Virus record (IMG/VR): IMGVR_UViG_3300022853_000038
Location: 1-43,006 of that record
Direction: 5' to 3' (one strand)
DNA length: 43,006 nucleotides
Origin: a virus
Part shown: piece after piece, positions 15,716-23,985 of the stretch
How the letters are laid out: the number at the start of each line of letters is the position of its first letter
How positions within the stretch are numbered: the stretch's first letter is position 1
Notes under the pieces: model-generated
What the model was told of the DNA's origin: nothing
Databases searched by the model: none
Seen by the model: only the letters and a program-made list of their open reading frames with translations
Position numbers and translations under genes: made by a program

Positions 15716-18700
15716 TTAAAATGGTTTCTTTTCGGTATTCATAAATTCTTCCTCCTCTGCAGCTGCTTGTATCTCCTTAGCTTTTTCAGCTGCTTTTTTA
15801 TCGATCTCCTGCTTATAGCTCTCACTGGCGAGTAGCTGATCTGTGACATCTGGCAGCTCTGAGGCTACAAACATGTATGCACTGGTGCTAGGTCCTTTGG
15901 AGAAGGTCGTCTTCTTACACGGTCCTATGAAGCTCTCCATCTCACTTAGGTACTTTTTGAGCGAGCTACTATTCATACTGGCTCCTTTGCTGTTTTGCAC
16001 ATAGGCGATGTGCAGCAGCTTTACATTGATATAGATCACTTCTTTGGGAGTCTCAAAGTACTTACGCTCTGTGGTGTTTTCCTTGCCTAGTATCTCTACA
16101 GATGTGCAGCTTTCTATCTTGATTTCCTTGTCTCTACTTATGATTTTACTGCTCAGCATGAAGCAAACGAAATCCCAAAACTGCTGTACTCCATCTGAAC
16201 TCTTTATGATCCCATTATGCTCTATGATATCTTCCACCATCTGATCAAAGAAAGCATCCATACTAAAAGGCAACGCGATATGTTTACCCATCACCTGGAG
16301 TGAAGCGTATATATGAGAGTAGTTATCTACCAGTCTACTTACTATCTTCTTGTTCCGCTTGCTAAAATCATCCTTTAGTCGCTTGTAGATGGCTATGAAT
16401 GTACTATCGTACTTCTCTTTGAAGTAGTCACGGTGCTTATACATATCACACAGTAGCGAGCTCACGCCTTGGTCTAGGTAACTATCGAGGTGCTCTAGTC
16501 GCTCTCTGTCTTCTATGGTAAATATACGTGCAGGAAATGAGCGTATCACAGATCTATTGACTAGGGAGTTATCATCTTTAGTAAATAGGAACTGACCTGC
16601 GAGTACTAGCGTACACGTGGGCGTCTGTGTGATAATATTCCCTTCCTTAGTGCCCTTCTGTCTACCTATACCGTCATACGTGCCTTTGATGGCTTGCATT
16701 CGCTTGTCGTCCAGACTCTTCTCATCTAGCTCATTGAGTACTATGGGGCAATTCTGAAATCGCTGTATGCTTGCCGCCAGGGCAAAGTCTGAAACGTTGT
16801 CTAGATTTATCTGTGTCATACGCTTACCGTGTTGGTCTGTGCCGCTAAAAAAGAAGTGGAGTATATGATCTGTGAATACAGACTTACCCATATTAGTAGC
16901 TCCATATACGTATAGGAATGGGATGTTAGCTTTACGCATACATATATCTCTGAATAGAGTAATGATCTTGTAGGCTATACCGTAAGCTGCATCTTCTTTA
17001 AAGACATCCTGATATGCTTTGAAATAATCGGATATGGTAACCGGGCTCTCCGTATACGTGAAGTACTTATCTTTATCCAGGGCACTGTCTCCGTCGCGTT
17101 GATCCTTCAGCTCCTCCACTACTACAGGACTTAGGTAGTTGTGCTTATTGTGAGTGAAGATGCCGAGGTCATTGTACTTCGTCAGCTGGCCATTGTATAC
17201 ATAGTTGCTGAATGCCAAAAACCCTTCGCTCTGGTAGCCTAGCTGCTTTAGCTCGTAGCATTTGGGAAACTTTTCTAAGAGATACTGCACGAGTCGTATG
17301 AAGTAGGTTTTGGTAAAGTCCATTATGAAGTACGGTCCTTCCTTGATCAGTGCTTGCTCCATATACGACTGACTGCTGACTCCTACACTATCTACCAATA
17401 TATTCACAGCAGACTTGCCTTTGCATATCTGAATGTATCGCTTATTGTCATCTTGGCCATACACGTGAAAGAGTGGTTTTATGACACAGTTTCCACAAGT
17501 GTCGTACCCTTTACCGTTGGAAAAATAGTAGCCAGTGTTATCTTTTTTAGGAGCAAATCGGTGTCTGAGGTAAAAATCTATATCGCAATCTGGCGGCAGT
17601 GAGGTAATGTCTGAGTCTAGCAACACGTCTTTTTGTTCCTTGAGCTCTATTACATACACACTTTTCAATGCTTTGAGTAGCGTGTTCTTTGCTATGCCCC
17701 ACACATTCGCTTTGCTTAGCTTGGTGATCCATCTATCCTGTATAGTCTCGGGATATCGCTTTAGGTAGTTTAGGAAATCTTGACGCTGTGCTTCCAGTTC
17801 ATCTTCATCTGCATCTTGCTGATCTATGGTATATTTTATTCCTTCGGGAATAAGAGCACCTATGGGTTGGCTACTGCGAAAGATCAGTTCTTTCTCTAGC
17901 TCGTGCAGGGTTACTTCTTTATCTGCTTTTTTAAATAGGTCAAATAATGCTGCGTTGGCTATGGTATTTGGCAGCGTGTAATCTGTGAGTGGTGCGTGTA
18001 TCTGTGCATATATCCAGTCTAGAAAATGCTGTGGTGCTGGTCTTTTTTTCTTTTCTTTTACAAATTCATCTGGATCGTAACCCAATACGTTGATCACTTT
18101 TACTTTCTGGCCAACTTCTAGTAGGATTTCTGCGGCCTTGGCGGTAGCGGCTCTTCCGGCACTATCTCCATCATACCATATCACAGTCTCCGTACAGAAC
18201 CTATGCAGCAGCTTGGCTTGCTTCATAGTGAATGCCGTGCCACAACCTGCCACAGCATTGGGTATGCCTGCTGGGTGTATGCCTACTACATCCATATATC
18301 CTTCCATCAGGTATACAGAGCCATTCATTTTGCGTATAGGAACTATCGCACGATTCAGATTATAGAGGACCTTGCTTTTGTCATATAGCCACGTCTGCGG
18401 GCTATTTATATACTTAGCATATTTACTTTCTGCTATCACTCTGCCTCCAAAACCTATGAGCATGCCTCGCTCATTGTGTATAGGAAAGGTGAGTCTGTCT
18501 TGGAATGTGTCGTAGGTAGTGATTGACTTATCTGCTTGCTCCTTCTCAGAGAGTATACCAGATAGTACGCCTGCTTTTAGCTGACCTATTTTGATGAGTT
18601 CTTTCTGCAGCACATTGCCACTTTCTGCATATCCTATAGAGAAGTGATCTATCGTCGCTTCGGTGATGTCTCTCGCTTTTGTATAGCTCATCGCTGCGGT

Positions 18701-19102
18701 ACTGCTCGGTAGCCCTTTGCTGTATCTACGCTGAGCGGCTATAAGGTGTAACTCTGCTTGCTTGCGGACTGTTTTTTCATCATCTGTGAGTGCTTTTTTA
18801 TTGGTGTCTTTGTCGTGCTCTACGGCTATAGTGTGTGTACTGGCTATCCTCTCCAGGGCTTCCGGATAGCTCATTTTATGGTACGCCATGACAAAGCTTA
18901 CGCCGCTGGCTCCACCCTCTCCACAGCCAAAGCACTTGTAGATCTGCTTGCGTATATTCACTGAGAAGCTCGGTGATTTCTCCTCGTGAAAAGGGCAACA
19001 GGCTTGGTAGTCTGCTCCTTTTTCTTTGAGTTCAATCTCGCGGCCTATTACCTCTTCTATAGGTAGGTCGTGTATTTCGGATATGGTCTTATTAGATATC
19101 AA
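15716..19102 (-). CDS. Replicative primase-helicase (CHC2 zinc finger, Toprim, SF3-like ATPase)
   Basis: The 1128 aa protein fuses a DnaG-type primase to a ring helicase. The zinc-binding domain uses C36, H39, C57 and C60. The Toprim catalytic centre has E267 (LMEGYMD) and the acidic pair D311/D313 (YDGDSAG). A long linker leads to a helicase domain with Walker A GATNMGKS at 734-741 and a Walker B-like PIVLNELDE further on, followed by a region with NRSVIRSFP resembling a D5/SF3 sensor-Arg arrangement. It would prime and unwind phage DNA at the replication fork. No phage DNA polymerase is visible, so host polymerase is presumably recruited. Confidence 0.93.
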   Translation of the reverse strand: MISNKTISEIHDLPIEEVIGREIELKEKGADYQACCPFHEEKSPSFSVNIRKQIYKCFGCGEGGASGVSFVMAYHKMSYPEALERIASTHTIAVEHDKDTNKKALTDDEKTVRKQAELHLIAAQRRYSKGLPSSTAAMSYTKARDITEATIDHFSIGYAESGNVLQKELIKIGQLKAGVLSGILSEKEQADKSITTYDTFQDRLTFPIHNERGMLIGFGGRVIAESKYAKYINSPQTWLYDKSKVLYNLNRAIVPIRKMNGSVYLMEGYMDVVGIHPAGIPNAVAGCGTAFTMKQAKLLHRFCTETVIWYDGDSAGRAATAKAAEILLEVGQKVKVINVLGYDPDEFVKEKKKRPAPQHFLDWIYAQIHAPLTDYTLPNTIANAALFDLFKKADKEVTLHELEKELIFRSSQPIGALIPEGIKYTIDQQDADEDELEAQRQDFLNYLKRYPETIQDRWITKLSKANVWGIAKNTLLKALKSVYVIELKEQKDVLLDSDITSLPPDCDIDFYLRHRFAPKKDNTGYYFSNGKGYDTCGNCVIKPLFHVYGQDDNKRYIQICKGKSAVNILVDSVGVSSQSYMEQALIKEGPYFIMDFTKTYFIRLVQYLLEKFPKCYELKQLGYQSEGFLAFSNYVYNGQLTKYNDLGIFTHNKHNYLSPVVVEELKDQRDGDSALDKDKYFTYTESPVTISDYFKAYQDVFKEDAAYGIAYKIITLFRDICMRKANIPFLYVYGATNMGKSVFTDHILHFFFSGTDQHGKRMTQINLDNVSDFALAASIQRFQNCPIVLNELDEKSLDDKRMQAIKGTYDGIGRQKGTKEGNIITQTPTCTLVLAGQFLFTKDDNSLVNRSVIRSFPARIFTIEDRERLEHLDSYLDQGVSSLLCDMYKHRDYFKEKYDSTFIAIYKRLKDDFSKRNKKIVSRLVDNYSHIYASLQVMGKHIALPFSMDAFFDQMVEDIIEHNGIIKSSDGVQQFWDFVCFMLSSKIISRDKEIKIESCTSVEILGKENTTERKYFETPKEVIYINVKLLHIAYVQNSKGASMNSSSLKKYLSEMESFIGPCKKTTFSKGPSTSAYMFVASELPDVTDQLLASESYKQEIDKKAAEKAKEIQAAAEEEEFMNTEKKPF

Positions 19103-19141
19103 TTGGTAGTTTTAGTTTTTGTGAAAATTAATTTCTGACAG

Positions 19142-19489
19142 CTATAAATCTGAACTGATTTTCCCGTTTATTTTTTTAAGAATATTCACCAGGGCAGCGT
19201 GGTGTTTTGAAGGAAAGGTTGAACGTTCTATAGCAGAGATCACGGCAGCTCTCATAGTCTTCAGATCGTCTAAAGTGAATACCGTCACTTTCTTATTAAA
19301 GAATCTGCGTACGAAATATCCTCTGATTATTGATATCACGGTGAAGAACACAGTGATGCCTATATTTTTAGAGTGGGTACTCTCTATCCCAAAGAATGGA
19401 AAAATAAAGTACAGTGCTGAGAGACTAATAGCGAAGCCTATTGCAGTGCTGGCTAGTATCTCTAGGATGGAGTGTTTACGTTTTTGCAT
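19142..19489 (-). CDS. Two-helix membrane protein of the DUF7220 type
   Basis: 115 aa. Two hydrophobic helices (about 10-32 and 42-58) are joined by a short loop and followed by RGYFVRRFFNK; this arrangement, with an N-terminal SILE and FPFFGI in the first hairpin, is that of DUF7220, a small phage membrane protein family. The extra C-terminal part (60-115) is soluble and helical. Function of the family is unknown; it lies in the early operon. Confidence 0.7.
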   Translation of the reverse strand: MQKRKHSILEILASTAIGFAISLSALYFIFPFFGIESTHSKNIGITVFFTVISIIRGYFVRRFFNKKVTVFTLDDLKTMRAAVISAIERSTFPSKHHAALVNILKKINGKISSDL

Positions 19490-19502
19490 ATTATTAACCT
19501 TT

Positions 19503-19640
19503 TTATAAATCGTTAGCTCTAATTAATTGTGCACTAAAGATCTCCAGTAGTATCTCAATGGTCTTCTTACGGAATTCTTTGCTTTCTGTGGAAGATGCGG
19601 AGAATGCCGCTTGCTGTGGACGATCAGATGGAGCTCTCAT
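19503..19640 (-). CDS. Small hypothetical protein overlapping the ASCH-like gene
   Basis: 45 aa (start MRAPSDRPQQAAF). Its ATG overlaps the upstream stop by 4 nt (ATGA at 19637-19640), the same coupling used by other genes here. The sequence has a polar N-terminus and an amphipathic helix (RKKTIEILLEIFSAQLI). Function is unknown. Confidence 0.55.
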   Translation of the reverse strand: MRAPSDRPQQAAFSASSTESKEFRKKTIEILLEIFSAQLIRANDL

Positions 19641-20335
19641 TTCTTGTTTCTTTCTGTGCGTTGGATGTCAAAAGACTGAGCATACATGTCATAGAGATCT
19701 AGATCTCCTGTCTTTGTGAGTACACGGTATTTTACTACCCATACCCAGGGGTTAGCCTGGCTTGATTCTTTGCCGTTGATTGATCTCCAGAGTGAGTAGA
19801 AGCTATCTCTAGCAAGGGGAAAGAATGGCAAGACCGCTTCATAATCGTGAAATCCCTGGGCGTTAGTCATAACCCCTTCAGCTATAGCTCCATCATCTGT
19901 TATATCTTCTAGTCTCTCTAGAGATACAGACTCTATAATAAGCCAGATGCGAGCTGCTGATTTTGGCATATGGATGGATGGTTTCCATTTAGGTTCACTC
20001 ACAAGGTCCGCAGCATATTTATTCCAATCTGCTTTGTAGCCGTGAGTCTTATCATCGAAGTATTCAGGGCAATAACTTTCTCTTACCCAAAGTGCGTCAC
20101 CTGGTTGGCCGTATGGGTTTTTGATGAAGCGAACTTTCTCTTCATTTAGGAAAATAGCTTCATTGCCCTCATCTGCTCCCCAGCAGATACTGCCGTCTTC
20201 TTTGCAAGTAAGATTCCAGTCATCAGGATTCTCATTTATTTCTTTGAGATTAGTAGTTCTACGCGTCTCTGTTTTTCGATCAGATTGTATGGCTTGCACC
20301 ATTGAGCTACTGAATAATATTGGTCTTTCTTTCAT
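19637..20335 (-). CDS. ASCH/PUA-like phage protein
   Basis: 232 aa. It opens with MKERPILFSSSMVQAI followed by KTETRR, the hallmark of a widespread phage family with an ASCH/PUA-type fold (compare the MKERPILF...GRKTQTRR start in enterobacterial phages). Further conserved elements are GDALWVRESY and the RIWLIIESVSLERLEDIT block. The fold suggests RNA or modified nucleotide binding; the function of the family is unproven. Early operon member. Confidence 0.8.
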   Translation of the reverse strand: MKERPILFSSSMVQAIQSDRKTETRRTTNLKEINENPDDWNLTCKEDGSICWGADEGNEAIFLNEEKVRFIKNPYGQPGDALWVRESYCPEYFDDKTHGYKADWNKYAADLVSEPKWKPSIHMPKSAARIWLIIESVSLERLEDITDDGAIAEGVMTNAQGFHDYEAVLPFFPLARDSFYSLWRSINGKESSQANPWVWVVKYRVLTKTGDLDLYDMYAQSFDIQRTERNKK

Positions 20336-20339
20336 AGTA

Positions 20340-20516
20340 TTATTTCTTAAAAAATTTACGTGTTGGTCTGCCTAACGAGTTCAGCATTTCTTGATTTTGG
20401 CGGTAGAGGTCTATCGCATACAGTGCTGTGATAGTTACTCCGGAGGCAAAGCCTATTAAGAGTGTGATGACAGCTACTAAGGGCTGCTCTACGAGGTAAA
20501 TGATGGTTTCTTTCAT
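20340..20516 (-). CDS. Small membrane protein
   Basis: 58 aa from ATG 20516; a TTG five codons earlier, directly after the stop of the preceding gene, is also possible. One transmembrane helix at about 10-35 (VAVITLLIGFASGVTITALYAI) with a basic C-terminus. Early operon member of unknown function. Confidence 0.6.
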   Translation of the reverse strand: MKETIIYLVEQPLVAVITLLIGFASGVTITALYAIDLYRQNQEMLNSLGRPTRKFFKK

Positions 20517-20531
20517 AATATCAATATTCAA

Positions 20532-20744
20532 TTAGGTTGAACTCACTAATTTTTTACGTAGTTGTAACTCTAGGGATGCATTCGTAGCCCGTAGATTAGC
20601 ATTCATTTTATTTATAGCTATGTGCTGCTCCATAAGCTGCTCTAGTGTCATAGGCTGTAAGTGAGCGTGTACGATGTGCAGTCCACGCTCTGGACTCAGC
20701 AGGTAACACTTATCTCTTGTATTTCTGTAGATAAACTGAATCAT
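20532..20744 (-). CDS. Small hypothetical early protein
   Basis: 70 aa. The N-terminal half is beta-like (FIYRNTRDKCYLLSPERGLHIV), the C-terminal half a long helix with coiled-coil character (LEQLMEQHIAINKM). It overlaps the preceding zinc-ribbon gene by 4 nt. No family is recognised. Confidence 0.65.
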   Translation of the reverse strand: MIQFIYRNTRDKCYLLSPERGLHIVHAHLQPMTLEQLMEQHIAINKMNANLRATNASLELQLRKKLVSST

Positions 20745-20974
20745 AGTATTCTATAGTTTCTAGAATTAGTGATAGAAAATAGTAGGTCTTTATTTACGCA
20801 GATCCGTTCTGCTCGAGTCCTATCTAGATCCTTTACCACTTTGCGATGCATCACAGGAACAAGATGTAGTTTTTGGGAGAACCTAACGAAGCATTTTCCG
20901 CAGGTAGTTCTGAAAGTTGGCTGTCGATGGTGGCAGCTATTGCACTCGAGAGTGGTTTGGTTTGATGTACTCAT
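20741..20974 (-). CDS. Small zinc-ribbon protein
   Basis: 77 aa with a four-cysteine zinc ribbon near the N-terminus (C11-x2-C14 and C25-x2-C28, in CNSC...CGKC) and a basic helical C-terminus. It is the first gene after the terminator of the tRNA-like RNA unit, so it needs its own promoter or readthrough. Likely a nucleic acid-binding regulator; function unknown. Confidence 0.65.
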   Translation of the reverse strand: MSTSNQTTLECNSCHHRQPTFRTTCGKCFVRFSQKLHLVPVMHRKVVKDLDRTRAERICVNKDLLFSITNSRNYRIL

Positions 20975-20991
20975 TTTCTTTTTTTTTGGTT

Positions 20992-21025
20992 AAAAAAGCC
21001 GCTGGCGATCTAGCCTCCAGCGGCT
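20992..21025 (-). terminator. Strong intrinsic terminator after the tRNA-like RNA
   Basis: The minus-strand stem AGCCGCTGG/CCAGCGGCT (21017-21025 with 20997-21005; 9 perfect bp, 11-nt loop) is followed by TTTTTT. It ends transcription about 55 nt beyond the tRNA-like RNA and shows that this RNA is in a transcribed, terminated unit. Confidence 0.9.
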
Positions 21026-21080
21026 GAATTAAATATAACTACTAAATCAAAATCACGCTATGTAAGCGATATCTTCATTG

Positions 21081-21192
21081 TGGTAAGAGGAGGATTCGAA
21101 CCTCCGCTATACAGGCGTATCAGTTAGAGAGCCTACTTCCGGCTTCGTTCTGTAAGTCCCGGCACTATTGATTACTTTAGTGCCTCTTACCA
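21081..21192 (-). ncRNA. tRNA-like cloverleaf RNA, function unknown
   Basis: On the minus strand an 8-bp closing stem TGGTAAGA/TCTTACCA (21185-21192 with 21081-21088) is stacked directly on a perfect T-arm: stem GGAGG/CCTCC with loop TTCGAAT (21089-21105). A second hairpin GGCACTA/TAGTGCC (21178-21184 with 21161-21167) replaces the D-arm, and a longer arm formed by CTTACAG with CTGTATAG (21150-21156 with 21107-21114) takes the anticodon-arm position, holding an inner AGCC/GGCT hairpin with a 7-nt loop. At 112 nt it is too long for a normal tRNA, has no usual U33-bearing anticodon loop and no encoded CCA, so I call it tRNA-like rather than tRNA. Confidence 0.65.
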
Positions 21193-21197
21193 TGTCT

Positions 21198-21605
21198 TTA
21201 TGTGAGCTCCTTGCAGAGCTCTAGTATAGTGTTGATTTTCTCGTGACTAGCGTTATGATTTTTAGGCAGAGCGTCTCGCAGGGTAGCTTCTCTGCGGATC
21301 ATCCACTCCATAAAGTCTTGCCACTTCATATTACTTTGAGCTATATGATGATGGAGATTCTTCATAGTCTGATACCTTGGATCACCGGTAGCATTCATGG
21401 TTTCGTAAGCTTTCATTCTGCTTTTCAGGAATCGAGAGATATAGAGCTTCATTCTTGCAGCACGTATCACATTCAGCTTATGCTCTAGTCCAGATTTAAG
21501 CACCACTAAAGTATCATCATAGCTATCGATAAGACTCTTTACTTTTACGTGGATCTTGTCGGTGCCGTCTACTACTGTTTCTATTTTTAGGATGGAGTGG
21601 TTCAT
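21198..21605 (-). CDS. Hypothetical early protein
   Basis: 135 aa, helical and basic in the middle. It overlaps the excisionase-like gene by 4 nt (ATGA) and is followed by the tRNA-like RNA and terminator, so these form the first early transcription unit. No family is recognised; a role in regulation or excision is possible by position. Confidence 0.65.
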   Translation of the reverse strand: MNHSILKIETVVDGTDKIHVKVKSLIDSYDDTLVVLKSGLEHKLNVIRAARMKLYISRFLKSRMKAYETMNATGDPRYQTMKNLHHHIAQSNMKWQDFMEWMIRREATLRDALPKNHNASHEKINTILELCKELT

Positions 21606-21892
21606 AGTTGCTCTCCTCTAAATTCTGACAGCCCGTTATCCTCACCTTCTAGGTACTTTTCTATATCCTTAGCACAGTAGAGCACGTGGCTCTGCTTTGC
21701 CTTTCCCTTTTTGAAACGGATAGTCCCATTTTCTCTTAGCTTAATAAGGTGGTACTTGCTCATTCCCAGCTTTTTTACCGCAGCAGTTCTTGAGATGAAA
21801 GCTTCTTCACTCTTCAGGCCTAGCTTGCTTAGTACGGTAGCTGTTGTTCTTTCGATAATAGCTTCTTCTCGCTTTGTTAGTGTTTGTGGCAT
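21602..21892 (-). CDS. Excisionase/MerR-like winged helix protein
   Basis: 96 aa from ATG 21892; a 13-codon upstream TTG extension would reach into the operator and is unlikely. Residues about 33-82 match the excisionase-type winged helix: SRTAAVKKLGMSKYHLIKLR, then a wing and YCAKDIEKYLEG. It is divergent from the CI-like repressor and first in the early operon, the place of a Cro or Xis. It probably aids excision and/or controls early transcription. Confidence 0.75.
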   Translation of the reverse strand: MPQTLTKREEAIIERTTATVLSKLGLKSEEAFISRTAAVKKLGMSKYHLIKLRENGTIRFKKGKAKQSHVLYCAKDIEKYLEGEDNGLSEFRGEQL

Positions 21893-21913
21893 TACTTTTG
21901 TCTTTATCTTAGG

Positions 21914-21953
21914 CAAAGAAAGCAAAAACAATCATTAAGAAACAATTTGAAAC
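21914..21953 (-). promoter_or_regulatory. Early promoter with tandem GAAAC operator
   Basis: Minus strand TTTCTTTG (21914-21921) acts as a near -7 element, with a TTG about 21 nt upstream inside the operator. GAAAC units on the + strand start at 21939 and 21949, 10 bp apart; a further GAAAC is at 21982. The 18-mer CATTAAGAAACAATTTGA (21933-21950) is identical to that at 8792-8809. It lies in the divergent region between repressor and early operon. Confidence 0.75.
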
Positions 21954-22001
21954 ACATTTATTTTACAAAAAGAATCAAAAAGAAACATTAAATCAAAGAA
22001 G

Positions 22002-22619
22002 ATGAAAGGATTAGACGTCAAAAGAATTATGATAAATTATAATTTATCCCTTACAGAATTAGCCACGAAGATTAATAAGAGCCCTCAGCAAGTGGGGAGG
22101 TGGGTCAATAATCCAGAGACTAATGTATCTCATTCCGTGAGGAAACAATTCCAGACTGTTTACCCTGAATATTTTAAATACGAATCCCAAACTACAGATA
22201 TAGCAATTGTCCGAGAAGAGCCAGGAGCATTTAATCAAGCAAAATATATTGACGTTATTGAAGTTACTAATAGCAAAGATATTATGAATAAAAATCTAAA
22301 ACCTGTAGGGAAAGTTGACGTGTCAGACTTTCTCGATTCCGAAAGGGGTATAATCATGCAAGGAGATGCCTTGAGTGGAGTAATAAATGGAGGAGACATC
22401 GCAGGAACCAAGGTGTGGACCCGTAGAGACTTCTTCCTATGGGGGAGCATGTACGTGATAGTAAGTGACGGACATGTCATTTTTCGTATAGTGAAGCCAA
22501 GTGAAGATAAAGACTCAATCACCCTGATATCAACTAAAGACACCTATGATCCCATCACCTTGCCCAAGTCGGCTATAGATGAGATGTATATCATTAATGG
22601 TGGGATAGTGAAGTACTAA
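22002..22619 (+). CDS. CI-like repressor with degenerate S24 peptidase domain
   Basis: 205 aa. The N-terminal XRE helix-turn-helix (about 5-55, with LTELATKINKSPQQVGRWV) is followed by a LexA/CI-type C-terminal domain (about 85-200). In that domain the nucleophile motif G-x-S-M reads GDAL, with A123 at the Ser position, and the catalytic Lys position appears to be R162 (VIFRIV). It should dimerise but not self-cleave. It is transcribed away from the early operon and its 3' end overlaps the convergent integrase by 26 nt. Probably binds the GAAAC operators. Confidence 0.85.
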   Translation: MKGLDVKRIMINYNLSLTELATKINKSPQQVGRWVNNPETNVSHSVRKQFQTVYPEYFKYESQTTDIAIVREEPGAFNQAKYIDVIEVTNSKDIMNKNLKPVGKVDVSDFLDSERGIIMQGDALSGVINGGDIAGTKVWTRRDFFLWGSMYVIVSDGHVIFRIVKPSEDKDSITLISTKDTYDPITLPKSAIDEMYIINGGIVKY

Positions 22620-23745
22620 TCACGTCTTTCAGTGCATCATCTATCATCTCCTGACTGTACATTATATAGATATCCGTCACGTTTTTTTGTCTATGGCCCA
22701 TTAGTACACCTATAAGCTCACGGTCATATCTCATATTTCTTGCTATTGTGGCGAAGGTGTGTCTAGCCACCTTACTTGTGAGCTTTTCACTCATCCCAGC
22801 CATAATAGAAAGCTTATTCATCATCAGATTCATTTCCTTTAGTAGATCTCTATACTGATTTACCGAGGTATATTCTATTCCGGATATTAAACGATCTTTA
22901 TGCGGGTACTTCTCCATGATAGCCGCAGCTTGAGGAGTTACGTAGATTTTGACTTCGTCACCTCTCCCCCTGCTTTTCTTCCTTCGGAAATAGATATAGT
23001 CACCACTAGGTTTCTTCATCTGAGCAAGGTCTAGTACATCCACACCACCCAGACAATAGAGTAGCATCCATACATCTCTGTAATATGCCATCTTAGAGTC
23101 CAGCATTTTGAGCTCATAGATTCTAAGAAGGTTATCTTTAGATATAGATCGCTTAGCAGTACTGGCAGGACGAGGTACAGATCCTGAAGGGAATGGATTT
23201 TTCTTCGGCACTATATTCATCTTCTTACAGATACGTTTGTAAACGGCACGCAGCCCCCTGGTGTACACGCTTATAGTATTGATACTCTTTCCGGCAGACA
23301 TCAGCGAGTCCTTAAAGTCACTTATGTTCTCAGCAGTAAAGTCCTCCATAGCCAGTGTTTCTATATCAAGGATGGTTCTATATCTAGATACAGCAGTCTT
23401 CCAGGCCTCAGCATTTCGGGGGCTATTTAGTTTTTCATTTTCGTATAAGGAGGAGAATGCCTGTTCAAAATCTATCTGAATCTTACCAGACATGTCAGAT
23501 CTGATCTGTGTAATAGACTTTCCTTCTGCGTAGTCTATTTTAATATTAAGAAGTCGATAAGTCAGATGCTTGCTTAGCCTTTCATTAATAGGCATCCCAG
23601 TATTAGCATCCCATTCTTTCGGGTTCACATCAAACCCCGCATAGGTATATATCTGCTTTCTATGTTCAGTGATCCTCAGAAAAATTGGAGCTTTACCGTT
23701 TAACTTGATTTTACCCGCGATTAATACAAACTTAAATGTAGCCAT
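22594..23745 (-). CDS. int: Tyrosine recombinase integrase
   Basis: 383 aa, normal for Bacteroidetes phage integrases. An arm-binding N-terminal domain and SAM-like core-binding domain (about 100-200) precede the catalytic domain. Visible active-site residues are R328-H329 (ARHTFAT), H351 (LMGHRQ) and the nucleophile Y360 (TDIYIMY); the first Arg of the classical set is not in the usual place (GGVDVLDL), as in other Bacteroidetes integrases. It sits beside the tRNA-Pro attachment core with arm repeats overlapping its own promoter, so it may be autoregulated. Catalyses integration at tRNA-Pro. Confidence 0.93.
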   Translation of the reverse strand: MATFKFVLIAGKIKLNGKAPIFLRITEHRKQIYTYAGFDVNPKEWDANTGMPINERLSKHLTYRLLNIKIDYAEGKSITQIRSDMSGKIQIDFEQAFSSLYENEKLNSPRNAEAWKTAVSRYRTILDIETLAMEDFTAENISDFKDSLMSAGKSINTISVYTRGLRAVYKRICKKMNIVPKKNPFPSGSVPRPASTAKRSISKDNLLRIYELKMLDSKMAYYRDVWMLLYCLGGVDVLDLAQMKKPSGDYIYFRRKKSRGRGDEVKIYVTPQAAAIMEKYPHKDRLISGIEYTSVNQYRDLLKEMNLMMNKLSIMAGMSEKLTSKVARHTFATIARNMRYDRELIGVLMGHRQKNVTDIYIMYSQEMIDDALKDVISTSLSHH

Positions 23746-23747
23746 TT

Positions 23748-23767
23748 TGGTACTACAATGGTACTAC
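23748..23767. repeat. Integrase arm-type repeats, integrase side
   Basis: TGGTACTAC occurs at 23748-23756 and 23759-23767, immediately before the integrase start. The 12-mer CAATGGTACTAC (23756-23767) recurs at 23986-23997 on the other side of the attachment core. Confidence 0.65.
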
Positions 23768-23871
23768 TTTTAGTACAAGTTTATACAAAAAGAAGGGAAA
23801 ACAAGAACAAACGTGAAATAAAATGTGGGCATAAAAAAAGAGCTAACTTAAGGCTAGCTCTCATTCTTCAT

Positions 23872-23920
23872 TGGTCGGGGTGGCAGGATTCGAACCTGCG
23901 ACCTCCTGCTCCCAAAGCAG
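23872..23920 (-). other. attP core: 3' half of tRNA-Pro(TGG)
   Basis: Read on the minus strand this is the tRNA-Pro 3' half: CTGC, loop TTTGGGA (anticodon TGG), GCAG, a 5-nt variable loop, T-arm GCAGG-TTCGAAT-CCTGC, acceptor CACCCCG, discriminator A and CCA. The 5' half of the tRNA is missing; tRNA identity stops in the anticodon stem. This is the normal design of a phage att core that restores the host tRNA after integration. Confidence 0.9.
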
Positions 23921-23985
23921 AAGTTTTTTAATTACAAAACACTAAAAGTGTGTATGTTATGCAATGTTTGTTGATTTTAATTCCA

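Noticed and set aside
21081-21192. Ordinary tRNA or tmRNA gene
   Set aside because: T-arm and acceptor stem are present, but the D-arm and anticodon loop are not canonical, and no tmRNA tag ORF is seen; kept as tRNA-like RNA.
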